From contig JAPLNL010000016.1 of NCBI GenBank assembly GCA_026692905.1, positions 1-33,839 on the forward strand: a stretch of 33,839 nucleotides of DNA, in the 5' to 3' direction. Made by a program: the position numbers and the translations under genes. Shown piece by piece: positions 1-8,699 of the stretch. The notes under the pieces were generated by a model. That model saw only the letters and a list, made by a program, of their open reading frames with translations, was not told the origin of the DNA and did no database searches. The stretch comes from Planctomycetota bacterium (GTDB lineage Bacteria; Planctomycetota; Planctomycetia; Pirellulales; Pirellulaceae). Position 1 is the first letter of the stretch, and each line of letters begins with the position of its first letter.

Positions 1-88
1 CTAGCACGACGCGCAAGCTAGTGAATTTTCTAGCACGACGCGCAAGCTAGTGAATTTTTGCCAAATCACTTGCTTGCGCGTCGTGCTA
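1..88. repeat. three copies of a short REP-like palindromic unit
   Basis: A unit of about 24 bases, containing gcacgacgcgcaagc and bounded by ctag/ctag ends, occurs at 1-24 and 30-53 in one orientation and inverted at 66-88. The opposed copies can pair as a hairpin downstream of the ATPase gene that ends at 110, so a role in 3'-end protection or termination is possible. The same unit recurs at 27572-27595. I see no coding potential here. Confidence 0.85.
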
Positions 89-109
89 AGCCCTCGACTC
101 CGTTTTACC

Positions 110-1807
110 CTAGTGATCTCCCTTGGTCGCACGTAATACCTCGTCCATACTGGTTGTCCCCTCGATCGCCTTACGAAAGGCGTCGTCTCGCAACGTCAGC
201 ATACCATTCTCTAACGCCGCCTTCTTGATCTCAAAGCTGCTCGCTCGATCGTGCGCTAGTTGTCGCACATCTTCTGTCGTCGCTAACAGTTCGTAGATAC
301 CAAACCGACCTGCATATCCTAGGTTTCGACAAGCTCGACACCCGGTTGGCCGAAACAACGGCTTGCCATCCAGTTTTTCCCAAGGAAAATCCCGAGGCAC
401 ATCGTCCGGTGTCGGGTGATACTCTTGTTTGCATTCCACGCACAACCGGCGAACGAGACGCTGCGCCATGATCCCCTCAATCGTACTGGCCACTAAGAAC
501 GGTTCGATTCCCATATCGACGATACGGGTGAACGCACTCGCAGCATCGTTGGTGTGCAATGTACTAAAAACCGTGTGGCCCGTCAGCGACGCTTGAATTG
601 CATTTTCCGCAGTCTCAGCATCGCGGATTTCACCGACGAGGACAATGTCGGGGTCATGTCGCAGAATACTTCGGAGCGAAACCGCAAACGTTAAACCGAT
701 CTTCGGGTGAACCTGGATTTGATTGATACCGTCGAGTTGGTATTCGACTGGGTCCTCGGTCGTAATAATCTTGTTTTCGGGCGACTTGATTTCGAGCAGC
801 GAGCTGTAGAGCGTTGTCGTTTTACCAGAACCGGTCGGTCCCGTTACCAAGATGATACCGTGTGGCAGCCGAATCAACTCGCTAAAGAGTTTGTAGGTGG
901 CATCACCCATTCCGAGATTGCGAAGATCGAACTTCATCGATCCTTTATCAAGGATACGCATGACCAAGCTTTCGCCGTGAATCATCGGAATCACCGAAAG
1001 TCGAATGTCGATTTCGCGACCATGCACGCGAAGCTTGATTCGACCGTCCTGCGGCAACCGCTTTTCGGCAATGTTTAAGTGCGCCATGATCTTGAGACGC
1101 GAGATAATGGCCGCTTGGAAGCGATTGATTTCCGGTGGAATTGCCTGCGTGTGCAAGATACCATCGATACGATAACGCACTACGATACCGGCCGATTGAG
1201 ACTCGATATGAACGTCGCTAGCACGCGTGTCGATGGCTTCCACCAACAACTCGTTTACGAGCCGAACAACCGATGCCTCTTGGGCTTGTTCGCCCAGTTC
1301 GCTACCATCCGCTTCGATCTTTTCTAACAACTCGATCTCGGCGTCTTCGTCCGATTTCGAGGCCATAAGCCCCTCGACCGTTTCGCTGCCTACTCCAAGA
1401 TGCTTCTTGACGAGCTTTGCAATTTCGTTTTTCTCAGCGACCAAGGGCACTACGGCCAGGCCGGTCGCCGCTGAGGCTTCGTCGAGCGCATACAAGTCCA
1501 ACGGGTTGCTTGTCGCAACGAAGAGTTGACCTCCTTCTCGTTTGACGGGAAACAACGCGTGACGGTAGATGAGCTTGAGCGGAAACGATTGCAGCAGAGT
1601 CAGATCAACGTTGGCTTCTCGGAGATCAATGAAATCCAATCCAAACTCTTCGGCAACGACCTTGAGTGCGTCTTCTTCTTTTGCAAATCCCGCTTTGATA
1701 ACACTTTCAAGAATACCGCCACCGTTGGCGGTTGCCCGCGATTGCTGCAGTTGTTCTCGGTTGATCAAACCGCGACGGAGTAGGATTTCGCCAGCTTCTG
1801 TAATCAT
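110..1807 (-). CDS. GspE/PilB-family secretion/pilus assembly ATPase
   Basis: Predicted cytoplasmic hexameric ATPase that would power a type II secretion or type IV pilus-like machine. The 565-residue length is typical of the family. The N-terminal part (about 1-140) matches the GspE/PilB N-domain. The ATPase core has the Walker A motif GPTGSGKT at 323-330, an Asp-box-like stretch with ASDVHIE at 196-202, and a Walker B region DPDIVLVGEIRD ending near 396. Cys456/459 and Cys490/493 form the four-cysteine zinc site usual in GspE. It follows the secretin-N-domain gene on the same strand, about 220 bases downstream across a repeat-containing gap, so co-transcription is plausible but not assured. 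No GspF or pseudopilin gene is nearby. The family is certain; the choice between GspE and PilB is not. Confidence 0.95.
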   Translation of the reverse strand: MITEAGEILLRRGLINREQLQQSRATANGGGILESVIKAGFAKEEDALKVVAEEFGLDFIDLREANVDLTLLQSFPLKLIYRHALFPVKREGGQLFVATSNPLDLYALDEASAATGLAVVPLVAEKNEIAKLVKKHLGVGSETVEGLMASKSDEDAEIELLEKIEADGSELGEQAQEASVVRLVNELLVEAIDTRASDVHIESQSAGIVVRYRIDGILHTQAIPPEINRFQAAIISRLKIMAHLNIAEKRLPQDGRIKLRVHGREIDIRLSVIPMIHGESLVMRILDKGSMKFDLRNLGMGDATYKLFSELIRLPHGIILVTGPTGSGKTTTLYSSLLEIKSPENKIITTEDPVEYQLDGINQIQVHPKIGLTFAVSLRSILRHDPDIVLVGEIRDAETAENAIQASLTGHTVFSTLHTNDAASAFTRIVDMGIEPFLVASTIEGIMAQRLVRRLCVECKQEYHPTPDDVPRDFPWEKLDGKPLFRPTGCRACRNLGYAGRFGIYELLATTEDVRQLAHDRASSFEIKKAALENGMLTLRDDAFRKAIEGTTSMDEVLRATKGDH

Positions 1808-1905
1808 AAGATCATTTGGACTTTATATGTTTGTACAAAAATGGGGCTAAGCCAGGAAGGCAAACTCTTCTACAGCAAAATGCGTTAAGGCGATCGGCAG
1901 ACCTA

Positions 1906-1989
1906 AATCTACCGTAGGATGGGACAATCTACCGTAGGATGGGACCATTGTCCCGTCCGTTTATTCAATTCGTTCGGGACAATGTCCCA
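1906..1989. repeat. 20-bp tandem duplication plus inverted gggac repeats
   Basis: A 20-base unit beginning aatctaccgtagg is duplicated exactly in tandem at 1906-1925 and 1926-1945. It runs into opposed gggac/gtccc segments (about 1941-1953 and 1977-1989) that can form hairpins. It lies between the secretin-like gene and the ATPase gene, so a processed or attenuated readthrough transcript is possible. It resembles dispersed planctomycete intergenic repeats. Confidence 0.8.
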
Positions 1990-2027
1990 ATCTACAAATG
2001 ATATCTCTCAAAATGCCAATCGCCTAA

Positions 2028-5000
2028 TTAGCGACCACCACGTCCCCCACGTTGACCTCCGCCACCTTGTCCTCCGCCACCTTGACCTCCTCCGAATCCA
2101 CCCCGGCCTCCGCCAAACCCACCGGTTCCGCCTCCCATTCCTCCACCACCACCGAATCCACCGGGTGTGCCGCCACCAAATCCACCGAATCCACCAGGAG
2201 TACCGCCACCTCCCATTCCGCGGTTCCTAAACTGCTGGAAAAAATCCGCAGGGTTGGCGCCACCAGCTGGGGCCGTTGGATTCGCTGCCGTTGGAGAGGC
2301 TGCAGTTGTTTTCACATTGGCGCCAAATGCGGACTTCAAAGCGTTTTGCATCAAAGTCGTATTCACTTCGGCCGGCATCTGCATGACGACCACATCCGCA
2401 GCATCGTCTTCCGATGCCTGGTCCATTTGCGACACAAGACTCTCAACATCCGCGAAAAGAGTCGGAGTCGCTACAACAATCAAAGCGTTGTTCTTCTTGT
2501 CTGAACTTACAGTCATCGTTTGCTCTTTGAGCTCACTCTGCGCATTGCCGCCACCTCCGCCACCACGTCGTCCGCCACCACCACCGATCAGTGCCAGGAA
2601 CTGCTCAGGAGAAGGTTGGCGCTGCGCTCCACCAGCACTCGCAGGCTGAGCGATCCGGTCAGCAAAAACCTCTTTCACAACTGCTTCCACTTCCGCTACG
2701 GAGATGTATCGGATAGGGATTGTTTGGGGAGTGCCCCGCGTCAAGTTCTGAACCCCCGAATCTGCAATGTCAATCAATTCAATGAGATCTTCGACCATTT
2801 GCATGTCGGTGCTGTTACCTTGAACCCAAAGCGCGTTCAATCGAGGATCAGGGGTGATTACTACTTCCCCCGTTGTGGATGCACCGGAAACAGTTGTGCT
2901 TGCGGAGGCGTTGCTTCCACCTCCACCACCAAATAGCCCTCCGAGAAGACCGCCACCTAGAACGCTCGAAGCAACATCGCCGATCAAGCCACCACCGCCA
3001 CCGCCGCTAGCCTGCTCTCCGGCAATAATACTCCTGATCAAGTCGGCGGCAGCGAGAGCCTTAATATATTTGAGTACAAACACTGCAGGCTCCGCTGGCG
3101 TGTTTGCCATTTGCCCCTGAGCGATCTTGTACAACCGGTTGAACTCTTTAAGTGCCTCTGGATTGTCGCTGGTAACGATCAGACCATTTGGACCTCGTCG
3201 AATCACAATGTCATCACTCAGAACAGTGACTTGTGGATCTTGTGCTTTTACAACAGGCTTGGCTGACGAAGCATCCCCTTCGTCTTGATTCGCAACATAC
3301 TTAGCAAACGAATTCTTGGCAGCCTTGCTCTTTGATGCGCTCTTGTCACTCTTTGAATTTTTGATCGCTCTCGCAGGCTCTTCGGCAGACTTGCCTTCTG
3401 CTTTTTTCGGTTCACCCGCTGGCAGAACCATTCGAAACTTGGTCTTGCTCTTCGTTGCTTGCATCAGCATTTCGATCTGGTCCAACATCCGATCAGCCGC
3501 CTTGCCTTTGAGCGGTACGAGAAGAATACCGTCCAGCGGGCTTTCAGCCTCTGGGCTGGACTCCTCGACAGTGGATAACATCGTCCTGATCTGTTCTGTT
3601 TCTTGCTTGGTCCCTTTCACCATGATTCTGCGGGCCGCAGCGTCACCGTAAAATATGGGGCCCTTGGCAGTCGTCGCATCTTTGCTCTGCTTCCCAAAGA
3701 ATTTTTCCAAAGTCAAAATCGCAGCTTGTGTATCAAGTCGCGACAATTGAATGACTTCGAAATCGCTGCTCTGACCCGCGAGCTCGGCAATGATATCATC
3801 GATTCGCGTGTGGTCTTCTTCTGTCGCCAACGCAAGAATGTTACTTGTCTTTGGATCGAGCGAAAGCTTCATGTTGATCTGGCCTGCAAACGTGGACTGG
3901 AGTACATCCATCGTCGTGGTCGGATCGGAACCCAACAGCCGGTGGCTCTTGAACCTTGGTTGCTCAACCGATGCGGTTTTGACCGCTTCGCTCGTCGGCT
4001 TGATATCGATTTCAAGAGTAATATCTCTCAGCTTTTGAAGTTTATCCGCTGAACCGGTCGCAAAGATTGTGTTGCCAAATGTATCCGTGGACATGCTCAA
4101 GTCCTCTGAGGTATTGACGCCGTCCTTGAGACCCAAGAGAGGTCTGGCAATCGCGAGAACTTCATCCGCGCTAACATGCTTTAATGTCAGCTTCTCAATC
4201 TTCTTGGTTCGCGTTCCGCCCGCAATCAATTCGCGAATAATTCGGAGCTTGCCCGCAGTCTCACACACAACAATCTGCCCCGCGGTTGGCAAAGGCACAA
4301 CGGAACCAGACGGACCGATGAGCAAGTTGACTTCACGCTCAATCTCTTCAACAGTCGATCGCTCGATCGAGAAGACACAGGACACTATCTCATAGTTTCC
4401 TCTCTTGTCTAAATCTTCAGGTAACACCAATTCGGATAGCTCTCGAACCAACAATTTTGTAACTGCGGCCGATTCACCACTACCCAAATCCACGCTGATG
4501 AGGATGCGATTCTTCTTGACCAAAGTGTAGCCTCTGCCAAGCAAGACGCCGTTCATCACATCCATTGCCTCAGCGACAGTGTAGCGACGAAACGGATCAC
4601 GATAGGTAAACGTGCCAACAGGGTACGAATCGGCTTGCAGGCTCAGTTCTGCTTCTTTTGCAAGCCACTTCAAAACATCGCTCCAAGGCGTGGCATTAAA
4701 ATTGATGACGAGACCATCCGCAGGCCCAGCCATTGGAGCTTGTGCTTGAACAGTCGTCCCCGGCACATCTTGTTTTCCGTCAGCAAAACTTTCGGCGCCG
4801 TCTTTATTCGGCTCACTCGCCGCTGGCTTGCCGACCAAAGTCTGCCATGCTGTTTTCTGGGCTTCGTCAAGAACCGCCATGATTCGATTGTTGATTTCAA
4901 CAGCTGCTTTCGTCCTGCCCAGTTCTCGATCAAGAATCGATTTGCCCTCGAGCACATTGCGGATTTTGGCTATTTGTTCGTCGCTAACCCCCATCAAGCC

Positions 5001-5393
5001 GGCAATTTCGGGATCGATCAGGGCAACAGGACCAAGCTTTTGCAGCCGCCACATTTCGGCCTTAGATCGCTGAGCATCTGTCAAAAAAGCGAAACCTTGC
5101 CGTTCCACGAGTCGGATATTCTCAGCTTTTTTGGCTCGCTGTTCGGCCGATGGCAGTTGGCGAATCTGAGCAGAAAACGTTAATGCCTGGCTCTCATGCT
5201 GCTTAATGAGCGATTCCAGCCGATCCAATTGATCTTGGGTCAAGCCGAGTTCGGCGGCATTTCCAGGCTCGGTAATGGCGGCCAAAATCCCGACAAGGTC
5301 CGGGCTGCCGGACGCTTGCAAAGTCGCGGTACCCAAAGAAATCAATGCGAAAAAGGTCAGCAGAGTGTGTCGAAGTAGGGTTCTAGTTTGCAT
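2028..5393 (-). CDS. exported secretin N-domain repeat protein with Gly-rich tail
   Basis: Large exported protein of about 1121 residues. I chose the ATG at 5393 because it gives a good signal peptide (MQTRTLLRHTLLTFFALIS, then cleavage near LQA-SG); the frame is open to an ATG at 5444. The N-terminal region (about 50-210) is helical, with planctomycete LTxxQ-like modules (LGLTQDQL, LTDAQRS, LDEAQKTAW). Next is a string of secretin N0/N1/N-type modules, recognisable from repeated patterns such as LTLKHVSADEVLAIARPLL, VFVLKYIKALAAADLI and IPIRYISVAEVEAVVKEVF, each followed by a N-x-L/I-x-V-x-(A/G) strand. No C-terminal secretin beta-barrel is visible. The last 65 or so residues are almost only Gly with Phe, Gln and Arg, ending GGQRGGRGGR. 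Upstream of the GspE-type ATPase, so probably a partner in the same envelope machine. Function inferred only. Confidence 0.85.
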   Translation of the reverse strand: MQTRTLLRHTLLTFFALISLGTATLQASGSPDLVGILAAITEPGNAAELGLTQDQLDRLESLIKQHESQALTFSAQIRQLPSAEQRAKKAENIRLVERQGFAFLTDAQRSKAEMWRLQKLGPVALIDPEIAGLMGVSDEQIAKIRNVLEGKSILDRELGRTKAAVEINNRIMAVLDEAQKTAWQTLVGKPAASEPNKDGAESFADGKQDVPGTTVQAQAPMAGPADGLVINFNATPWSDVLKWLAKEAELSLQADSYPVGTFTYRDPFRRYTVAEAMDVMNGVLLGRGYTLVKKNRILISVDLGSGESAAVTKLLVRELSELVLPEDLDKRGNYEIVSCVFSIERSTVEEIEREVNLLIGPSGSVVPLPTAGQIVVCETAGKLRIIRELIAGGTRTKKIEKLTLKHVSADEVLAIARPLLGLKDGVNTSEDLSMSTDTFGNTIFATGSADKLQKLRDITLEIDIKPTSEAVKTASVEQPRFKSHRLLGSDPTTTMDVLQSTFAGQINMKLSLDPKTSNILALATEEDHTRIDDIIAELAGQSSDFEVIQLSRLDTQAAILTLEKFFGKQSKDATTAKGPIFYGDAAARRIMVKGTKQETEQIRTMLSTVEESSPEAESPLDGILLVPLKGKAADRMLDQIEMLMQATKSKTKFRMVLPAGEPKKAEGKSAEEPARAIKNSKSDKSASKSKAAKNSFAKYVANQDEGDASSAKPVVKAQDPQVTVLSDDIVIRRGPNGLIVTSDNPEALKEFNRLYKIAQGQMANTPAEPAVFVLKYIKALAAADLIRSIIAGEQASGGGGGGLIGDVASSVLGGGLLGGLFGGGGGSNASASTTVSGASTTGEVVITPDPRLNALWVQGNSTDMQMVEDLIELIDIADSGVQNLTRGTPQTIPIRYISVAEVEAVVKEVFADRIAQPASAGGAQRQPSPEQFLALIGGGGGRRGGGGGGNAQSELKEQTMTVSSDKKNNALIVVATPTLFADVESLVSQMDQASEDDAADVVVMQMPAEVNTTLMQNALKSAFGANVKTTAASPTAANPTAPAGGANPADFFQQFRNRGMGGGGTPGGFGGFGGGTPGGFGGGGGMGGGTGGFGGGRGGFGGGQGGGGQGGGGQRGGRGGR

Positions 5394-5875
5394 AGAAATG
5401 CTTGGGTTGGTTCGCGTTTCGCGAATAAAATGATCAAATCTCAATCGGTATTGACTTTAGTTAATGGACAACCAATGGCTAGATGCGAGCGAGCGGGTCG
5501 AAGCAATTAGTTCGGCTTCTCATCCAAAATATTGGGTTAAGGCGGATTGTACGGGCGTCAAACGCTAATCTAACCACTCTTCTAACCCAAACACGCAAGA
5601 AAGGTTCCGCTTACAACTACGTTGGTATCCTGGCTTTAGACGCAAGCTGGTGTCCAGGCTTCAGCCTGGCTCTGGTGTCCCGGCTTCAGCCGGCTTTAGC
5701 CACAATGAGTCGACAACCACCATTCGATCGCCATAAGGCTATACACCAACGATAAAACCAGTTGAAATCAAGGATGGCTAGCCAAAAACAATCGTGTTAA
5801 CTTACAAGGAACGGTGGTGATCTACCAAGGAACCTTGAAAAAACCTCGCAAAACGTGGAAATGCCGTAAACGTCG
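5394..5875. other. non-coding gap between divergent genes
   Basis: This 482-base gap separates the minus-strand secretin-like gene from the plus-strand membrane-protein gene and should hold both promoters. Apart from the repeat pair at 5647-5694 I see no gene. The open frame across 5483-5755 reads through the repeat and has no recognisable protein features. Confidence 0.6.
5647..5694. repeat. two 23-bp palindromic repeat units, 25-bp spacing
   Basis: Units starting ctggtgtcc occur at 5647-5669 and 5672-5694. Each contains its own palindrome (ccaggcttcagcctgg in the first, ccggcttcagccgg in the second). The arms changed together between copies (AGG/CCT versus CGG/CCG), so pairing is preserved and a hairpin structure is probably what is maintained. 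Confidence 0.8.
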
Positions 5876-6580
5876 ATGACCGTTAAAAAAAAAACGCAGG
5901 CAAATGACTGCCCCGCGGCGGGCCAAATTGCGTTGCTTCTTGGTTTTTTTGTTCATTTCTCGGGTGTCCTTTCCGAGCCCTTTCGCTTTTTTTCCAGGAG
6001 CGAGGTGCGAACGGGACCAGAATTTGTCTGGCTTGCAGAAACCATGAAGCCGTACTCTCAATGGCTTTATATCAATCATGGCTATTTCTTTTTCGCCCCA
6101 AACCCTGGCCCAAGTCACTTGATTCAATGTGCTTTCTCGCCTCCAGACGACGTCGAGGCAGCCGAGAAATCAGGCCCTAAACGGATGGTGCCTGATCGCA
6201 CCGAACATTGGCCCCGGCTGCTCTACCACCGCTATTTTATGCTGTCCGAATTCTACTCCAACCGCTTTGCGCCACAGCAAGTGACCGAAGAACTAAAAAA
6301 GGACACGGAGTTCATGCAAAGATGGTCCTTCGATCGAGAGCTCTACGTCCAAATTCAAACGTCCATGGTAGCCAGCCTTAAACGCTCGACAGGCAACGGG
6401 TCGGTCGAACTTCGACGCGTCGAGCGGTTGCTACCGGACTCCCAACAAGTGCTTCGAGAAGGTTGGACTTTAAATGATGCTCGACTCACGAACGTACTAT
6501 CTGAAACCATGATCGAGGAAACTGTCGCTCCACCGATACTTGAACTTCCAAGCAAACCAAGCGAGCCAACCAAAAAATAA
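5876..6580 (+). CDS. small membrane-anchored protein upstream of HTTM gene
   Basis: A 234-residue protein with one N-terminal hydrophobic segment (about 17-33, IALLLGFFVHFSGVLSE) and a long soluble remainder rich in aromatic residues (WLYINHGYFFFAPNPGPSHL). The segment starts about 16 residues in after a Lys-rich stretch and could be an uncleaved anchor or a signal peptide. The ATG at 5876 is the first start in the frame; no strong ribosome binding site is visible. It precedes the HTTM gene on the same strand by about 300 bases, with palindromic repeats between them. From memory, planctomycetes often carry a protein of this type beside an HTTM protein, which suggests a joint membrane function, but I know no established activity. 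Coding is supported by length, composition and context. Confidence 0.75.
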   Translation: MTVKKKTQANDCPAAGQIALLLGFFVHFSGVLSEPFRFFSRSEVRTGPEFVWLAETMKPYSQWLYINHGYFFFAPNPGPSHLIQCAFSPPDDVEAAEKSGPKRMVPDRTEHWPRLLYHRYFMLSEFYSNRFAPQQVTEELKKDTEFMQRWSFDRELYVQIQTSMVASLKRSTGNGSVELRRVERLLPDSQQVLREGWTLNDARLTNVLSETMIEETVAPPILELPSKPSEPTKK

Positions 6581-6619
6581 TGGCTCCACTCAAAGCACAA
6601 CCAGTGAAAAAGGGAGAGC

Positions 6620-6776
6620 GAGGCTCCTGCCGAGCTGGCGACACATTGGTTCGGCAGGAACCTCAACCCACCGCTCCCAACATCTTTGCGATGCCAAGTC
6701 CTTTGATATCATTCGGGAGAGCGAGGCTCCTGCCGAGCTTGCGACGCCGTGGTTCGGCAGGAGCCTCACCCTCCCG
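6620..6776. repeat. two REP-like hairpin units (gaggctcctgccga type)
   Basis: Unit 1 pairs gaggctcctgccga (6620-6633) with ttcggcaggaacctc (6650-6664). Unit 2 pairs the same left arm (6723-6736) with ttcggcaggagcctc (6753-6767), and its pairing extends outward through cgggag at 6714 and ctcccg at 6771-6776. These are dispersed palindromic repeats. Translated in the wrong frame they give the GEAPAEP and GRSLALP strings that produce false ORFs here on both strands. They fill most of the gap between the small membrane protein and the HTTM gene. Confidence 0.9.
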
Positions 6777-6881
6777 AGTAACGCATTGGTCGGTAAAGGC
6801 AGACTCGATAAAAACATTTTCAAAACGGCCACAACCTCTCCAGGCCGAGCCTCGACTTACTCGCAATGAGGTTGACCAACT

Positions 6882-7904
6882 GTGAGTATCCTCCCAAGTG
6901 AGAACCTAACCAACACAAAGGCTGAATTCGAACAGAAAACTTTTTTGGATAGCCTGAGAGAGTTCTTCTTCGCGCCAACTTCGGCGCATACATTGGCTGC
7001 CATCCGAATCGCAACTGGCTGCATGATCGCCTACATCCACCTTATCTGGATTCGAAACTTGGAATCGTTTATGGGGCCTTTCGCCCTGATCAACAACGAA
7101 ACGTGGCAAGCGATCCACCAAGGCCAAATTCCCGATGCCAAATGGACCTACCTCGCCTATACCGAGTCGATGTCGCTGATTTGGTGCCATGAAATACTTG
7201 CTTGTTTGGCAGGCTTACTGCTCGCTGCTGGCGTACTGACCAGGACTTCTAGCCTCTTGGCGTGGTTCTTGACCTTGATGACAATTCATCGCATGACCGG
7301 GATGCTATTCGGCTTGGATCAGATAACAATCATGCTGGCGATGTACCTTTGTCTTGGCCGACCGGGAAACGTAGGGAGCGTTGACCGATGGCTACAACAT
7401 CGATATTCGACTTTGTTCGAAAATCACCTTTGGCTTCGACGCATATCTGGAGTGCTCCACACCGAATACGGCAATGAATCGCCAGATTGCTGGTCGAACA
7501 CATTTGCTACACGGATGATCCAGTTGCATCTGTGCGTGATCTATCTCTTCGGTGGACTTGGCAAACTGCGTGGCGAAATGTGGTGGGATGGAAGCGCCAT
7601 GTGGTTTTCGGTTGCGTCCTATGAATATCAGTCGCTCGATATGACATGGATAGGCCACTTTCCTGTCTTTTGCTCTATGGCAACTCATATGACACTTTTC
7701 TGGGAAGTCAGCTATTGCGCGGTTGTTTGGCCCAGATGGACCCGACCATGGACATTGCTGGTCGCCTGTTTCGTGCACGGAGGGATCGCCTTGTTCCTCG
7801 GCATGGTCACCTTTGGATTCATGATGTTAGTTGCGAACTTCGCGTTTGTTTCGCCGTACTACCTGAAGCGTTGGATGGGTGTTAGTAAAAGTCTCAGTGA
7901 GTGA
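6882..7904 (+). CDS. HTTM-domain integral membrane protein
   Basis: A 340-residue protein with several hydrophobic helices. It fits the HTTM (horizontally transferred transmembrane) family, which is related to the membrane part of vitamin K-dependent gamma-carboxylase. Recognisable features are the early FFAPTSAHTLAAIRIATG segment, a long helical run through CLAGLLLAAGVLTRTSSLLAWF, the LFGLDQITIMLAMYLCLG segment, then FGGLGKLRGEMWWDGSAMW and a C-terminal WEVSYCAVVWP helix. The start is GTG at 6882, the most upstream plausible one. No carboxylase C-terminal domain is present, so only the membrane domain exists here and carboxylation should not be assumed. The DUF2459 gene follows after 18 bases on the same strand, consistent with an operon. 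Confidence 0.85.
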   Translation: MSILPSENLTNTKAEFEQKTFLDSLREFFFAPTSAHTLAAIRIATGCMIAYIHLIWIRNLESFMGPFALINNETWQAIHQGQIPDAKWTYLAYTESMSLIWCHEILACLAGLLLAAGVLTRTSSLLAWFLTLMTIHRMTGMLFGLDQITIMLAMYLCLGRPGNVGSVDRWLQHRYSTLFENHLWLRRISGVLHTEYGNESPDCWSNTFATRMIQLHLCVIYLFGGLGKLRGEMWWDGSAMWFSVASYEYQSLDMTWIGHFPVFCSMATHMTLFWEVSYCAVVWPRWTRPWTLLVACFVHGGIALFLGMVTFGFMMLVANFAFVSPYYLKRWMGVSKSLSE

Positions 7905-7922
7905 TTGAACAGGGGACGAGAC

Positions 7923-8687
7923 GTGTCAACGAATGATCCAAAACCAAAGCCCCTGAAACGTAAGACATGGCTTGGTTTTCTCTGGCGGTGGACCTTTCGG
8001 ACCTGCCTCGTATTGATCTTGGCTGGGTTGTGTTTCGCCTCGACGGCATGGCTTTTGGGAAACACGCCTGTGAATCGCGACTTCCAACATGCTTCCATTG
8101 AAAATGGAATCGAAATCCTTGTGATCAATAATGGTGTGCACGCGGACCTCGTGCTGCCATTGAATGAACCCTCTTTTCCGTGGCATGATCGACTCAAGGA
8201 AACGGACTTTCCAAACTTTGACCCCGAAAATCGCTATGCCATTTTTGGATGGGGAAACCGACAGTTTTACATGGAGACGCGGACTTGGGATGATGTCAAA
8301 ATTTCGAATGTACTCTATGCGTTCGCTGGTATGGGCGACACGGTCGTCCACGTCGAGCTTTGTCAGGATTTAGCTTGGGCAACGCAACGCTCACGAAGGA
8401 TTCGCCTTTCGCCAGACCAATTCCAACTTTTGAGCGAACACCTGCTCTCAACTTTTCGCAAACAAGCCAACGGCGAGCTGTCGCCAATTCCAGACCGACA
8501 CTACGGAAACGCGGATGCGTTTTATGAAGGGCTAGGTCACTACCATCTTTTTCGGACTTGCAATGTTTGGGCTGGATCGGGATTAGCGAAAGCGGGTGTC
8601 CGAGTCGGCTACTGGACTCTTACTCCAGGATTGCTTTTCGCGTGCTTGCCAGAATCTCCGGTGGATACGGCCTCGCCTCAGCCGTAG
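7923..8687 (+). CDS. DUF2459 / TIGR02117 family membrane-anchored protein
   Basis: About 254 residues, with one N-terminal transmembrane segment (CLVLILAGLCFASTAWLLG) and an extracytoplasmic domain. The family signature is clear: INNGVHADLVLP near the start of the domain, FGWGNRQFYMETRTW in the middle, and NADAFYEGLGHYHLFRTCNVW near the end. The conserved His of the first motif and Cys of the last suggest a Cys/His active site by analogy with papain-like folds, but no activity is established for the family. I prefer the GTG at 7923, which follows aggggacgagac; a TTG at 7905 would add six residues. The frame ends at TAG 8685-8687, and ISAs1-like coding sequence continues in the same frame directly after the stop, so the C-terminus may have been affected by an insertion. 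Confidence 0.88.
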   Translation: MSTNDPKPKPLKRKTWLGFLWRWTFRTCLVLILAGLCFASTAWLLGNTPVNRDFQHASIENGIEILVINNGVHADLVLPLNEPSFPWHDRLKETDFPNFDPENRYAIFGWGNRQFYMETRTWDDVKISNVLYAFAGMGDTVVHVELCQDLAWATQRSRRIRLSPDQFQLLSEHLLSTFRKQANGELSPIPDRHYGNADAFYEGLGHYHLFRTCNVWAGSGLAKAGVRVGYWTLTPGLLFACLPESPVDTASPQP

Positions 8688-8699
8688 CCTTTCGTCAAA

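Noticed and set aside
2024-2650. Opposite-strand ORFs rich in Pro and Ser over the Gly-rich end of the secretin-like gene
   Set aside because: They are antisense shadows of the Gly-rich coding sequence and lack starts, domains or context.
6580-6885. Overlapping ORFs on both strands containing GEAPAEP or GRSLALP strings
   Set aside because: They are translations of palindromic repeat units; these strings appear wherever such repeats occur and are not proteins.
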